The notes: generated from the sequence alone by a model not told the origin. A stretch of DNA of 64,000 nt from SFWF01 sp045537915 (GCA_045537915.1 JAZSQK010000035.1:25921-89920), one strand, 5' to 3'. Counted from the first letter of the stretch, positions 36,083 through 45,783 are shown. Numbers and translations are program-made.

Positions 36083-37615
36083 ATGAAAAGGGTAAAACCG
36101 TTTATTGCTTTAATTATGGTCTTTTTATTACTTTGTTCTTGTCAGAAGCCCCAGACCGACGGCAATCAGGACAATAGCAACAATCCTTCGAACCCTCAAA
36201 ACTCCTCTCTCTCACTTCAGCTTCTCTACTGTTCAAATGACACTATAAACCCCTTTAACACGATAAGCAAAATTAACTCGGAGATTGCCGACCTTTTATA
36301 CGAGCCTTTAATCAGACTGACAGATGATTTCGAGCCTGTTTATGCCTTGGCGCAGGAGGTTACAATAGAGGGCACTGTCTGCAATGTGAAACTTGGTTCG
36401 GCGCTTTTCTCGGATCAGACCGCCGTTACTGCCGACGATGTAATAAACTCCTATAATCTTGCAAAATCCAGTAGCCGTTATTCCCACCTTTTTTATGAGG
36501 TAACAAGAGCTTTCGCAAAGGATAACTCTACGGTTGTTTTTGAGCTTTCCTGTCACGACCCGTATTTTACTAATCTTCTGACCTTTCCTATCATAAAAAA
36601 AGGCACTGAAAATCTAAAGGATGCAGACAATGTAGAAATTTTGCCCACAGGAAGTGGGAAATATATTCTTGACAAGAATAACGAATTACTTGTTGCAAAC
36701 GAGTTTTATTACGGCGAAAAACCGAAGGTTAAAACTATAAAACTTATTGATGCGCCCGATACCGAATCGGTTGAGCATTATGTTGAAATCGGCGCAACCG
36801 ACCTTTATTATACCGACCCCGTAAACGACAACATTATCAGAATGAGCGGCAAAAAGCGTTCCCTTAATATGCTCAATCTGGTTTATATAGGAATAAATCA
36901 CAACTATTCGGTTTTATCCTCTCCCGAGCTTCGTTATGCTCTCTCAGGCGCTATTGACAGAGAAAAAATTGCAAACACCGCCTTCTTCTCAAACGCTACC
37001 GCTGCTACAGGCTTTTTCCACCCCTCATGGAGTAAAACTTCAGGGTATCAGAGTATACAAACAAAAGCCCAGTTAAAAATTGTTGTTGAGAATTTGGAAA
37101 AGATCGGTTATAATAGTACGGATAGCGAGGGCTACAGGCTGTCTTCGTCGGGGCGCAGACTTTCACTTACTCTTCTGGTAAATAAGGACAACGCCTCAAG
37201 ACTTGCGGCCGCAAATCTTATAAAAGAGCAGTTTAAACAGGCAGGTATTCAGCTTACCGTTAATGCAGTTTCAAACGAGCAATATTTCTCCGCTCTTAAA
37301 GGCGGTAACTTTCAGCTCTATCTCGGAGAGGTTAAACTCACGCCGAATATGGACCTTAGCAGTCTTGTTTTATCGGGAGGCTCTGCAGCCTACGGCATAA
37401 AGGCCGTCGAAAGCAATAACCCCGACCAAAATACCGAAGACCCAACTATTGCCGACTCGGTCAACTATTCGAGGGTTGTCGAAGGGTATTCTCGGGGTGA
37501 AAATTCTGTTTTTGACCTTGCAACCTCACTGCAGACGGCTATGCCTGTAATTCCCGTTCTTTACCGCAACTCGCTTCTTTTTTATTCAAACAATGTTGAA
37601 GAATTTATAAACTGA
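36083..37615 (+). CDS. Solute-binding lipoprotein of a peptide/nickel-type ABC transporter
   Basis: 510 residues. A lipoprotein signal ends in LLLCSC (Cys20), then an Asn/Ser-rich linker. The SBP_bac_5 fold is seen from TINPFNTISKINSEIADLLYEPLIRLTDDFEPVYALA to ALSGAIDREKIANTAFF and the C-terminal domain. Such proteins capture oligopeptides or related ligands at the cell surface. No permease or ATPase genes are nearby, so it is an orphan binding protein or serves another locus. Confidence 0.85.
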   Translation: MKRVKPFIALIMVFLLLCSCQKPQTDGNQDNSNNPSNPQNSSLSLQLLYCSNDTINPFNTISKINSEIADLLYEPLIRLTDDFEPVYALAQEVTIEGTVCNVKLGSALFSDQTAVTADDVINSYNLAKSSSRYSHLFYEVTRAFAKDNSTVVFELSCHDPYFTNLLTFPIIKKGTENLKDADNVEILPTGSGKYILDKNNELLVANEFYYGEKPKVKTIKLIDAPDTESVEHYVEIGATDLYYTDPVNDNIIRMSGKKRSLNMLNLVYIGINHNYSVLSSPELRYALSGAIDREKIANTAFFSNATAATGFFHPSWSKTSGYQSIQTKAQLKIVVENLEKIGYNSTDSEGYRLSSSGRRLSLTLLVNKDNASRLAAANLIKEQFKQAGIQLTVNAVSNEQYFSALKGGNFQLYLGEVKLTPNMDLSSLVLSGGSAAYGIKAVESNNPDQNTEDPTIADSVNYSRVVEGYSRGENSVFDLATSLQTAMPVIPVLYRNSLLFYSNNVEEFIN

Positions 37616-37637
37616 TATAATTTAAGGAGGATTTTAA

Positions 37638-37988
37638 ATGATCGCTTATGACACCAGAACAGGAAAAATAAATATTTCTGAAGATTATTTACAAAAACTT
37701 ATCGGACATACGGTTACCTCCTGTTACGGAGTTGTCGGTATGGTGCCGAGCGGCTCTAAGCAAAAGTTTGTTGATCTGTTTTTGAAGAAAGACAGTTTAA
37801 ATAAAGGAATTATTATCAAGGGTAACGCTGAATCCATTACCGTAGAGCTCCATATCGTTGTGTCCTACGGAATGAACATCAACGCTATAGCAAAAAGCAT
37901 TGTCAACAAGGTTCAGTATACCGTAAAGGAGTCGACCGGAATTACCGTTGACAAGGTAATCGTCAAGGTTGACGGAATCAAAGAATAA
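37638..37988 (+). CDS. Asp23/Gls24-family protein (YloU-like)
   Basis: 116 residues: GKINISEDYLQKLIGHTVTSCYGVVGM and a C-terminal VDKVIVKVDGIK, the two ends of the Asp23 (DUF322) fold. B. subtilis YloU is encoded directly before YloV, as here (18 bp apart). Function unclear; related to envelope stress and fatty-acid kinase genes. Confidence 0.9.
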   Translation: MIAYDTRTGKINISEDYLQKLIGHTVTSCYGVVGMVPSGSKQKFVDLFLKKDSLNKGIIIKGNAESITVELHIVVSYGMNINAIAKSIVNKVQYTVKESTGITVDKVIVKVDGIKE

Positions 37989-38006
37989 CCCCTAAGGAGT
38001 GTTTCG

Positions 38007-39677
38007 ATGTTTAACGGTAATTTACTGCGAGATGCCATAATCTCGGCAGCAAACAATATCCAAAATCAGAAAAAACAGGTCGATGACCTTAATGTTTTTC
38101 CTGTTCCCGACGGAGATACCGGTACTAATATGTCTATGAGTATAGGCAACGCCGCAAGAGAGCTTGAGCGCCTTGAGGGCGAATCCGTAAGCCAGGTAGC
38201 TTCGGTTGCCGCCTCGGCTCTTTTAAGGGGCGCAAGAGGAAATTCCGGCGTTATTACCTCTCTTCTTTTCAGAGGCTTTTCAAAGGGCTTTAAGGATGCC
38301 GATGAAATAACACCTCAGAATCTGGCTTTAGCCTTAAAGCTTGGCGTTGAAGCCGCCTATAAGGCTGTTATGAAGCCAACCGAGGGAACCATACTTACGG
38401 TTGCAAGGGTTGCTTCTGAATATGCCGAAAAGGCAAAGGACGAGGGCAAGGATACCCTAGAGGTTTTCGAGGCTGCTATGGAGGGCGCATCTGTCGCTCT
38501 GGCGCAGACTCCCGAGCTTTTGCCCGTTCTTAAAAAAGCAGGGGTTGTAGATGCAGGCGGTAAAGGCTTTATCGTTATTCTTGACGGTATGTACTCGGTA
38601 TTTAAAAACGGAGTAATTATAGAGTCCACAGGCGCTGCTGCCGAACAGAGTGAAGAGGAAGAGTCAAGAAGCGCTGCCGCAGAATTTGAGGGAGATATTA
38701 ACTTCCCCTACTGCACAGAGTTTATTGTTAACCGTGCAGATGACGAAAAGGACCCTGCCGAGCTTCGTTCTTATCTTGAGTCTATCGGCGACTGTGTCGT
38801 TGTTGTAGACGACGATGAAATAATCAAGGTTCATGTTCATACCGACCACCCCGGTAACGCCATTGAAAAGGCCCTTACCTTCGGAGCACTCGTGAAGCTT
38901 AAGATTGAAAATATGTGCGACCAGCACGAAAGAGCAAAGCATGATGCCGACAGCTCTTCAAAGAAGGCTCCCAAGAATGCCGAGCGCACCGAAACCATAA
39001 AATCTGTTGCCCCCGAAAAGCATTTCGGCTTTGTATCGGTAGCCGCAGGCGACGGTCTTTCTGAGCTTTTCCGTGACCTCGGCGCAGATGTTGTTGTAAG
39101 CGGCGGTCAGACTATGAACCCCTCTACCGACGACATTCTCCGTGCTATTGAGTCAACCCCCGCAGAAACCGTTTTTGTGCTTCCTAACAACAAAAATATC
39201 ATTATGGCGGCCGAACAGGCTATTCCCCTTGCCACCAGAAATGTTATTGTTATTCATTCCAGAACCATTCCTCAGGGCGTTACAGCAATGCTCAACTTTG
39301 ATCCTGACGCTTCTGACAATGACAACGCTATCGCTATGCAGGCGGCGCTTGACACCGTTTTAACAGGTCAGGTAACCTTTGCGGCAAGAGATTCTGATTT
39401 TGACGGCAAGCAGATTAAACAGGGAGAGCTTCTGGCCCTTGCAAACGGAAAAATCGTGTTTACCGAAACCGACCTTGAGCTTTGTATGTTAAAGCTTACA
39501 AAGCAGCTTATAAACAAGGATTCTGCATATATGACACTTTTCTACGGAGAAAATGTCAGCGAAGAAGACGCAGAACGTATTACTGCCGCTTTGAATGAAA
39601 AGTATTCTGACAAGCTTGAAATAACCCTCGTAAACGGCGGTCAGCCTGTCTACTATTTCATTATTTCGGTAGAATAA
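38007..39677 (+). CDS. DAK2/DegV-like protein YloV, fatty-acid kinase catalytic subunit (FakA) family
   Basis: 556 residues. The DhaL (DAK2) kinase domain is N-terminal: NVFPVPDGDTGTNMSMS (residues about 29-45, Asp metal ligands) and LLRGARGNSGVI. A linker and C-terminal DegV-like half follows with SGGQTMNPSTDDIL and LPNNKNIIMAAEQA. FakA phosphorylates exogenous fatty acids bound to FakB; the assignment rests on family. Gene order yloU-yloV-recG is standard for Firmicutes. Confidence 0.9.
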   Translation: MFNGNLLRDAIISAANNIQNQKKQVDDLNVFPVPDGDTGTNMSMSIGNAARELERLEGESVSQVASVAASALLRGARGNSGVITSLLFRGFSKGFKDADEITPQNLALALKLGVEAAYKAVMKPTEGTILTVARVASEYAEKAKDEGKDTLEVFEAAMEGASVALAQTPELLPVLKKAGVVDAGGKGFIVILDGMYSVFKNGVIIESTGAAAEQSEEEESRSAAAEFEGDINFPYCTEFIVNRADDEKDPAELRSYLESIGDCVVVVDDDEIIKVHVHTDHPGNAIEKALTFGALVKLKIENMCDQHERAKHDADSSSKKAPKNAERTETIKSVAPEKHFGFVSVAAGDGLSELFRDLGADVVVSGGQTMNPSTDDILRAIESTPAETVFVLPNNKNIIMAAEQAIPLATRNVIVIHSRTIPQGVTAMLNFDPDASDNDNAIAMQAALDTVLTGQVTFAARDSDFDGKQIKQGELLALANGKIVFTETDLELCMLKLTKQLINKDSAYMTLFYGENVSEEDAERITAALNEKYSDKLEITLVNGGQPVYYFIISVE

Positions 39678-39695
39678 ACTCCGGAGGTGCCGAGT

Positions 39696-41717
39696 ATGGC
39701 AACCAAGCTGGACAACATTCAATATCTGAAGGGCGTGGGAGAAAAACGTGCCCTTCAACTTCGAAAACTGGGCATCGACACGGTCGGCGCCCTTTTGCGT
39801 TTTTATCCCCGTTCGTATGAAGACTGGAGCACAATAACCCCTATAAGCCAAGCCAGAGGCAAAGGAAATGTCTGCATAAAGGCGGTAGTTGCCTCTGCAG
39901 TCAAGGAAAGCCGTATCAGAAAAAATATGATACTTTACAAGTTTACTGCGACCGACCAAACAGGCAGTATGCAGGTTACTATTTTTAACAGCAAATATGA
40001 TGCCCAAAGAATACATCAGGGCTGTGAATATCTCTTTTACGGCAAAATAAATCCCGATTCATTTTATATTGAAATGTCTGCGCCCAAAATAAGCTCAACC
40101 GCAGACAAAAGACTACGTCCAATCTATTCCCAGACGGCAGGTTTTTCCTCAAAGGCTATAGAATCCCTTGTAAAAACGGCTATTACCTCAGTAGCCCATG
40201 ACGAATTTCTGCCCGAGGATATACTTTTAAAAAATAACCTTTGCTCGTTGGAATTTGCAATCAAAAATATTCATTTTCCAACCGACCTTACCGCTTTAGA
40301 AGCCGCAAGAAAAAGGCTTGTATTTGATGAGCTTTTTATGCTCCAGGCAGGGCTACTTTTACTCAAAGGCCAACACAGAGGGCTCACCCCCTGTGTTATG
40401 AAGTCCGACTTTACAGACACTTTTATATCCTCTCTTGACTTTAATATGACCTCGGCTCAGGTGCGTTGTGTCAAGGACTGTGTTAAGGATATGTCTGCCG
40501 ATAGTCCTATGAACCGTCTTGTTCAAGGGGATGTCGGCAGCGGTAAAACCGCCGTTGGAGCGGCGGCGGCCTATAACGCAGTTAAAAACGGTTTCCAGGC
40601 CGCTTTGATGGCTCCTACCGAGATCCTGGCAGAGCAGCATTTTAGCACTTTTAAGAACTTCTTTGAAAAAAGCGGAATTGTCTGTCAGCTGCTGACAGGC
40701 TCAATGACAAAAAAGAAAAAAGACTCTATTAAGAAAGAGCTTTCAGAGGGGAAAATTGACATTATCATCGGAACCCATGCGCTTTTATCGGATAATGTTG
40801 AGTTTTGCTCTCTTGGGCTTGTTATTACCGACGAACAACATCGTTTTGGCGTGGCACAAAGGGCTTCCCTCTCCTCAAAGGGAGAGAGTCCACACGTTCT
40901 TGTTATGTCGGCAACCCCTATTCCGAGAACCCTTGCTATGATTATGTACGGAGACCTCGATATCTCGGTTATAGATGAATATCCCAAGGGCAGACAGCAG
41001 ATAGAAACCTACTCGGTAACACCCGCTCTCAGACAAAGGGCATACAACTATATAAAGAAGCATATTGACGAGGGCCGACAGGGCTACATCGTTTGCCCTC
41101 TTGTTGAGGATGACGAGCAGACCGAGCTTGTCTCTGCCGAGGCGCTGTTTGACAAGCTTTGCGAGGGAGATTTTAAAAACTATCGACTGGGTCTGCTTCA
41201 CGGAAAAATGAAGCCATCACAAAAGGAGAGCATTATGAGAGCCTTTGCAAAGGGTGATATTGATCTTCTTATAGCCACCACCGTAATAGAGGTGGGTATA
41301 GATGTGCCTAATGCCGCCATAATGGTAATTGAAGATGCCGAGCGTTTCGGGCTTTCGCAGCTGCATCAGCTTCGAGGCAGAATAGGCAGAGGGTCCTTTA
41401 AGTCAACCTGTATTTTTATATCTCAGGGCGGCGCAAAGTCAAATGAGCGGCTAGATATTATGTGCTCAACTATGGACGGCTTCAAAATAGCCGACGAGGA
41501 CCTTCGACTTCGAGGACCGGGAGATTTTCTGGGCAACCGTCAGCACGGTCTTCCCGAGCTTCATATAGCCGATATTTTCTTAGACCTTGCAACCCTAAAA
41601 TTAGCAGGTAAACAGGCGCAGGACCTCTTACACGAGGACCCCACCCTCTCCCTTATCAAAAACCGACCGCTTTCGGCCGAGTTATCGGTTCTTCTTAAGA
41701 AGTTTAAAAATAATTGA
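39696..41717 (+). CDS. recG: ATP-dependent DNA helicase RecG
   Basis: 673 residues from the ATG at 39696, with GGAGGTG upstream; a GTG at 39687 lies inside that ribosome binding site. N-terminal wedge domain with an OB fold (NVCIKAVVASAVKESRIRKN), Walker A GDVGSGKT, DEQHRFG (motif II), SATPIPRTLA (III), ATTVIEVGIDVPNA (V) and QLRGRIGRG (VI), then the C-terminal helical hook. It remodels stalled forks and branched DNA. A promoter for the next gene overlaps its stop. Confidence 0.95.
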   Translation: MATKLDNIQYLKGVGEKRALQLRKLGIDTVGALLRFYPRSYEDWSTITPISQARGKGNVCIKAVVASAVKESRIRKNMILYKFTATDQTGSMQVTIFNSKYDAQRIHQGCEYLFYGKINPDSFYIEMSAPKISSTADKRLRPIYSQTAGFSSKAIESLVKTAITSVAHDEFLPEDILLKNNLCSLEFAIKNIHFPTDLTALEAARKRLVFDELFMLQAGLLLLKGQHRGLTPCVMKSDFTDTFISSLDFNMTSAQVRCVKDCVKDMSADSPMNRLVQGDVGSGKTAVGAAAAYNAVKNGFQAALMAPTEILAEQHFSTFKNFFEKSGIVCQLLTGSMTKKKKDSIKKELSEGKIDIIIGTHALLSDNVEFCSLGLVITDEQHRFGVAQRASLSSKGESPHVLVMSATPIPRTLAMIMYGDLDISVIDEYPKGRQQIETYSVTPALRQRAYNYIKKHIDEGRQGYIVCPLVEDDEQTELVSAEALFDKLCEGDFKNYRLGLLHGKMKPSQKESIMRAFAKGDIDLLIATTVIEVGIDVPNAAIMVIEDAERFGLSQLHQLRGRIGRGSFKSTCIFISQGGAKSNERLDIMCSTMDGFKIADEDLRLRGPGDFLGNRQHGLPELHIADIFLDLATLKLAGKQAQDLLHEDPTLSLIKNRPLSAELSVLLKKFKNN

Positions 41718-41742
41718 TTACCGATTAAAAATATGATAGAAT
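41714..41742 (+). promoter_or_regulatory. Promoter of the metal-exporter-like gene
   Basis: TTGATT (41714-41719, overlapping the recG stop), 17 bases, TAGAAT (41737-41742). It allows expression apart from the recG run. Confidence 0.6.
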
Positions 41743-41770
41743 ATTCAAAAATCACTTCGGAGAATATTAA

Positions 41771-42640
41771 ATGCAGGAATTCTTACACAATTTGTTTCAT
41801 ATCCTTGAACATCCTTTTATTGAAACCTTAAAAATGGCTCCCGTGCTTTATCTTGCCTATCTCTTTATGGAATGGCTTGAGAAGGCGGAGGGCAGTAAAA
41901 TTGCTGCCTCTTTCAAAAAAGCCAAGAGGACGGGTCCTCTTTTCGGCGCTGCTGCAGGAATTATTCCCCAATGCGGTTTTTCGGGCGCTATTGCGAGTAT
42001 GTATGCGGCAGGAGCCGTAACTGCAGGAACTCTGATTGCGGTTATGCTCTCAACAAGCGATGAAATGCTACCGATCCTTATATCCTCAAAGCTTACGCCA
42101 CTTAACATAATTCTTATATTGGCTCTTAAATTTTTTATAGCGGTTATTGTCGGATTTTTGGTTGATTTTATACTAAAGCGCAAAAATGCCCAGACAGATT
42201 CCGACATACACGACTTTTGCAGACGTGAGCATTGCTCCTGCAAGGATTCAATCTTTCTTGCGGCGCTAAAGCATACCGCAAAAATTATCGTTATCATATT
42301 TATCGTTTCGGTTCTTTTACATATTGCGGTTGACCTCATACCTGAACAAACCATAAAGACTTTGCTTAACTTCCCCGTTTTAAGCCAGTTTATCGCTTCT
42401 CTCCTCGGACTTATCCCAAGCTGTGCGGTATCGGTGCTTTTCACAAGCCTTTATGTTGACGGAGCCTTAGGTCTTGGCCCCATGCTTTGCGGACTGCTTA
42501 CAAACGGCGGTGTCGGTCTACTCGTTCTTTACAGGGTAAATAAAAGCCGCAAGGACTCTCTCTTCATTACCCTGGTTCTGCTGATTTCGGGCTTTGTTCT
42601 CGGAACGGTGGCAGGTTTCATATTTGAGGGTGTTTTGTAA
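41771..42640 (+). CDS. Putative heavy-metal or manganese exporter, ArsP_2-like 10-TM family
   Basis: 289 residues with about eight hydrophobic segments and a Cys/His-rich cytoplasmic loop (DFCRREHCSCKD, about 152-163). FGAAAGIIPQCGFSGAIASMYAAGAVTAGTL and LLGLIPSCAVSVLFTSLYVDGALGLGPML are two related halves with a PQCG/PSCA Cys motif, as in the ArsP_2-type putative exporters. The ion is not determined. It has its own promoter and touches the CYTH gene (one-base overlap). Confidence 0.65.
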   Translation: MQEFLHNLFHILEHPFIETLKMAPVLYLAYLFMEWLEKAEGSKIAASFKKAKRTGPLFGAAAGIIPQCGFSGAIASMYAAGAVTAGTLIAVMLSTSDEMLPILISSKLTPLNIILILALKFFIAVIVGFLVDFILKRKNAQTDSDIHDFCRREHCSCKDSIFLAALKHTAKIIVIIFIVSVLLHIAVDLIPEQTIKTLLNFPVLSQFIASLLGLIPSCAVSVLFTSLYVDGALGLGPMLCGLLTNGGVGLLVLYRVNKSRKDSLFITLVLLISGFVLGTVAGFIFEGVL

Positions 42641-43125
42641 TGAATAATACGCATTTTGAAATAGAAAGAAAGTTTTTAATTGAGTACCCCGATATAAAAC
42701 TGCTTGATTCGCTTGAGGATTGCACAAGGGCAGATATAATCCAGATTTATACAAAGGATAAAATCCGCATCAGAAAATGGACCGAGAATGGCAAAACCAC
42801 CTACATAAAAACCAAAAAGGAAAAGGTTTCCGAAATTACGAGAATTGAAACCGAACAGGAAATTGACAAGGCAGAATTTGACCGTCTTTGCGCCATTGCA
42901 GACAGTGACCTTCGACCAATCGAAAAGCGCCGCTTCAGATATCCCTTTAAAAACAAGATTATCGAAATCGACATTTTCCCCTTCTGGACCGACAAGGCTC
43001 TTTGCGAGGTTGAGCTTGAGAGTGAAAATGAAGAGTTTTCCCTCCCACCCTTTATCAAGGTAATACGGGAAGTTACCTTTGATAAGCGTTATCGAAACAG
43101 CGCTTTAGCAAAAGAAATACCATAA
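42640..43125 (+). CDS. CYTH-domain protein (triphosphate tunnel metalloenzyme)
   Basis: 161 residues. The signature ExExK is present as EIERKF at residues 6-11, followed by alternating charged strands (RIRKW, TYIKTKKEK, TRIETEQE, IEKRRFRYP, EIDIF, CEVELESE). The CYTH fold binds triphosphates with metal; members are thiamine triphosphatases, inorganic triphosphatases or adenylate cyclases. Its role next to a metal exporter is unknown. Its start overlaps the previous stop by one base. Confidence 0.85.
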   Translation: MNNTHFEIERKFLIEYPDIKLLDSLEDCTRADIIQIYTKDKIRIRKWTENGKTTYIKTKKEKVSEITRIETEQEIDKAEFDRLCAIADSDLRPIEKRRFRYPFKNKIIEIDIFPFWTDKALCEVELESENEEFSLPPFIKVIREVTFDKRYRNSALAKEIP

Positions 43126-43127
43126 AA

Positions 43128-43152
43128 AAGGGAAGGCATAGCCTTCCCTTTA
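43128..43152. terminator. Bidirectional terminator between convergent genes
   Basis: AAAGGGAAGGC / GCCTTCCCTTT with a three-base loop, A/T tracts on both sides; overlaps the stop of the minus-strand small gene. Confidence 0.8.
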
Positions 43153-43380
43153 ATTTTGTTCTAACCATTCCTTTGCCTTTTCGGCCGACATGCGCTTTAT
43201 GTCTTCCTTTGGATAAGCCGATTCGGGACCGCCGTTTACATAGAGAAAATACTTTCCCGTTTTGGTTTTATAAAGGCTCTCCTCATATCCGTCGGCAGCG
43301 CCGAAGCTTCCAAAAGACTTTTTCTTTATAAGCTCTGAACTCTCGGTATCATAATCTACCTTACAAATAATCTTTTTCAT
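43150..43380 (-). CDS. Small hypothetical protein, 76 residues
   Basis: Charged protein MKKIICKVDYDTE... with YEESLYKTKTGKYFLYVNGGPES and an end helix MSAEKAKEWLEQN. It has a good AAGGATTTTG-like leader and a terminator after it. The pattern 'KTKTGKYFLYVNGG' is known to me from small uncharacterised Firmicute proteins of unknown role. No motif for function. Next gene upstream in the same direction is CapA-like, 45 bp away. Confidence 0.7.
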   Translation of the reverse strand: MKKIICKVDYDTESSELIKKKSFGSFGAADGYEESLYKTKTGKYFLYVNGGPESAYPKEDIKRMSAEKAKEWLEQN

Positions 43381-43425
43381 AACAAAATCCTTTCTTTTTT
43401 AGTATTTTTGTCATGAAAGTTGTTT

Positions 43426-44745
43426 TTATTCTTTTTCGCTTATAAATCCCTCACTGTCAAAATTTACATTTATCGAAAGCTCTTCCATAAAGCTTAAAAT
43501 CCGCTCTTTTTCCTCGTCCTCTGCAATTTTAACATAACAGTTTTTTTGTATTGCAGGAATAAATTTATAAGACGGCTTACCGTCCTCGGATATATTTATT
43601 TCAAAAATGCCCGTATCTGCAGTATAGGCATTAAAAAGGAAGTTTCCGAGGTTATATATAATGGGAATTCCCTTATAATACTGGACTCCCTGAAGAACAT
43701 GGGCGTGTGCTCCTACAACTATATCTGCTCCCGCATCAATATACTGACCGCCCATTTCATAAAGACCGTCTTCAATATGATGATATCCTTCGGCTCCCCA
43801 ATGAACATAAACAATATTATAGTCACATTCTTTTTCTGCAGTTTTTATAGTTTCGATATACTTTGCAGGGTCATAGGTTCGCATAACTCCCGAAGAGGTT
43901 TCGGTAGCCTCGGGTGTGCGGATATTCTTTTCCGCCCTCGTTGCCGCCGAAAAGGCGTATTTTCTGCCGTTTACTATAAAATAATAAGGCTTTGCCGCTT
44001 CAGCAATATCCTTTCCTCCGCCGATGTATGGAAGGTTTGCATTTTTAAGGGTAGTAAGTGTATCCTCAAAGGCGTCTGCTCCGAAATCATAGGCGTGGTT
44101 GTTCGCAAGGGATACAATATCAGCACCCATATCAAGCATATGATTTACCCTGTCGGGATGAGCTCTGAAGGTGTAGGCCTTATTAAGCGGTGTGCCTCTC
44201 TGGCTATATGTAAACTCGTTGTTTGCAAGAAAAATATCGGCGCTCCTTAGAATATCCAGAGTTTCCTGTGACATAACGTCAAGAAGACCGTTATCCTTTA
44301 TTTTTGGAGCAATATGCCAGTTATCCGCAAAGGAAACATCCCCGACAATGCGGATGACCGTTTTAGTGTCGCTTGAATCTATTACCTTTATATCGCTTCG
44401 GTAGTTGGGGCTATCCTTATCGAGCGCACCCGAATACATATCTCTGAGAACCGCCTCACTGTTTTTAGTCAAGGTATACCAACCGTCTGCCTCCATTTTA
44501 CCCTGCTTCAAGGTATCGCAAAGATCGACCAGTGTTTCCTGGCCGAATTTGTCCTCCAAAAAACAGAGGAAATCCATTGTCACAAGCTCCTTTGAGCTGT
44601 CGGTCAGGTTGTCATGGTATGAAATTATTTCATTTTTAACAGCTATGTTGTCGGCATCTGTATTTGTTGGGTCTTCCCCTTTTTTCGATGCGCAGCTGCA
44701 AAGAAAAGCAATACAAAAAATAAGACAAATTATTTTCTTTATCAT
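43426..44745 (-). CDS. CapA/PgsA-type metallophosphatase lipoprotein
   Basis: 439 residues from the ATG at 44745 (GGAGG upstream), which restores a lipoprotein signal ending FLCSC (Cys18). After a 100-residue region comes the CapA fold: IVGDVSFADNW, FLANNEFTY, GADIVSLANNHAYDFG, YVHWGAEG and GADIVVGAHAHVLQG. CapA proteins belong to the poly-gamma-glutamate/capsule-linked calcineurin-like phosphatases. No pgs genes nearby, so the substrate is unknown. Divergent from the SASA gene. Confidence 0.85.
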   Translation of the reverse strand: MIKKIICLIFCIAFLCSCASKKGEDPTNTDADNIAVKNEIISYHDNLTDSSKELVTMDFLCFLEDKFGQETLVDLCDTLKQGKMEADGWYTLTKNSEAVLRDMYSGALDKDSPNYRSDIKVIDSSDTKTVIRIVGDVSFADNWHIAPKIKDNGLLDVMSQETLDILRSADIFLANNEFTYSQRGTPLNKAYTFRAHPDRVNHMLDMGADIVSLANNHAYDFGADAFEDTLTTLKNANLPYIGGGKDIAEAAKPYYFIVNGRKYAFSAATRAEKNIRTPEATETSSGVMRTYDPAKYIETIKTAEKECDYNIVYVHWGAEGYHHIEDGLYEMGGQYIDAGADIVVGAHAHVLQGVQYYKGIPIIYNLGNFLFNAYTADTGIFEINISEDGKPSYKFIPAIQKNCYVKIAEDEEKERILSFMEELSINVNFDSEGFISEKE

Positions 44746-44774
44746 AAATCCTCCAAAAAAACTTTTACACTGAT

Positions 44775-44803
44775 AGTCTACCATAATATAAAAATTTTTT
44801 CAA
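44775..44803 (-). promoter_or_regulatory. Promoter of the CapA-like gene
   Basis: On the minus strand TTGAAA (44798-44803), 17 bases, TAGACT (44775-44780), 30 bp before the chosen start. Confidence 0.6.
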
Positions 44804-44848
44804 CAAGCGCACCTATTTTCCAATAACTACTGACCTAAATATAAAAAC

Positions 44849-44877
44849 TTTACTTTTTATGGCGTCGGTGGTAAAAT
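44849..44877 (+). promoter_or_regulatory. Promoter of the SASA-type esterase gene
   Basis: TTTACT (44849-44854), 17 bases, TAAAAT (44872-44877), about 30 bp before the ATG at 44908. Confidence 0.55.
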
Positions 44878-44907
44878 TTAGTTAACTTAATTGAAAGGTC
44901 CTAATTT

Positions 44908-45660
44908 ATGATACATTCTTTTTTGCTTATAGGTCAGTCGAATATGGCAGGTCGTGGCTTTTTAAGTGAAGCCGAGGAGATAAAATCCGACCGTATAAAA
45001 GTTTTGCGTAACGGCCGCTGGCAAAATATGTTCCGTCCTGTGACCCCAGACAGAATTACAGCAGGTGTTTGCCTTGCAGAAAGCTTTGCTGAAAAATATG
45101 CAGAAAAATATAATGTGGAGGTTGGTCTTATTCCCTGTGCCGACGGAGGTACAAGCCTCGACCAGTGGAAAAGCGGCGGACTTCTGTATGATAACGCAGT
45201 TAATAATGCCAGACTTGCAATGCGGACATCGACCATAGCGGGTGTATTGTGGCATCAGGGCGAAGCTGACTGTCCTATCACACTTGCAAGACAGTACAAA
45301 CCGAAATTTGAAGCCATTATGGAAAGTCTAAGAAGCGACCTTGACCTTTATGATGTTCCCTTTATTCTGGGAGGTCTTGGAGATTTTCTGGCGCACTGCG
45401 AACCTCAGGAGCACTTTAAAAGCTATAATCTTGTGAACAAAGCACTTGAGCAGATAGCAGAAGATAATGAAATGACCGGCTTTGTCAGCGCGAAAGGACT
45501 AAGCTCCAATCCGGACAATCTGCATTTTAATGCAAAATCGCTTTATGAGTTCGGACACAGATATTTTGAAGTTTATGAGAAAATCCGAAATCCAAAAAAG
45601 GTCTTTTTAGAGAAACTGACAGATGATATTTCGTTTAGAACAGAAATGGAAAAACTATAA
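44908..45660 (+). CDS. SASA-family carbohydrate esterase (sialate O-acetylesterase-like)
   Basis: 250 residues. GQSNMAGRG (residues 9-17) holds the Ser nucleophile of the SGNH/SASA fold, GGTSLDQW the oxyanion Gly, and VLWHQGEADC the third block; an end DNLHFNAKS holds the Asp-x-x-His pair. No signal peptide, so intracellular. Likely removes acetyl groups from sugars or a similar ester. It has its own promoter and terminator. Confidence 0.85.
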   Translation: MIHSFLLIGQSNMAGRGFLSEAEEIKSDRIKVLRNGRWQNMFRPVTPDRITAGVCLAESFAEKYAEKYNVEVGLIPCADGGTSLDQWKSGGLLYDNAVNNARLAMRTSTIAGVLWHQGEADCPITLARQYKPKFEAIMESLRSDLDLYDVPFILGGLGDFLAHCEPQEHFKSYNLVNKALEQIAEDNEMTGFVSAKGLSSNPDNLHFNAKSLYEFGHRYFEVYEKIRNPKKVFLEKLTDDISFRTEMEKL

Positions 45661-45662
45661 CA

Positions 45663-45689
45663 AAAAAACCGAGTGTTGCTCGGTTTTTT
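45663..45689 (+). terminator. Terminator after the SASA gene
   Basis: AAAAAACCGAG / CTCGGTTTTTT with a five-base loop, right after the stop. It sits directly against the first spoIVB-derived scar. Confidence 0.85.
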
Positions 45690-45691
45690 GT

Positions 45692-45783
45692 TTATGTAGC
45701 TTCTTTTAATTGGTTTTGAGCGTTTTGCATCGTTCTGGATTATCGGACTTCCCGCCATCCATGTCAATATAGAACCAACGTAT
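45692..45783 (-). pseudogene. Displaced, eroded 3' end of spoIVB (scar 1)
   Basis: On the minus strand a GSPIIQN-coding stretch (about 45733-45755) is followed after a deletion and frameshift by codons for QLKEAT and TAA (stop 45692-45694), matching the C-terminal ends of SpoIVB (GSPIIQNGK... and LKEAS). Upstream of GSP the sequence is not spoIVB; it is TGTCAATATAG-A-ACCAAC on the plus strand, shared with scar 2. It therefore looks like an old integration junction joined to a displaced spoIVB tail. Not a functional gene. Confidence 0.7.
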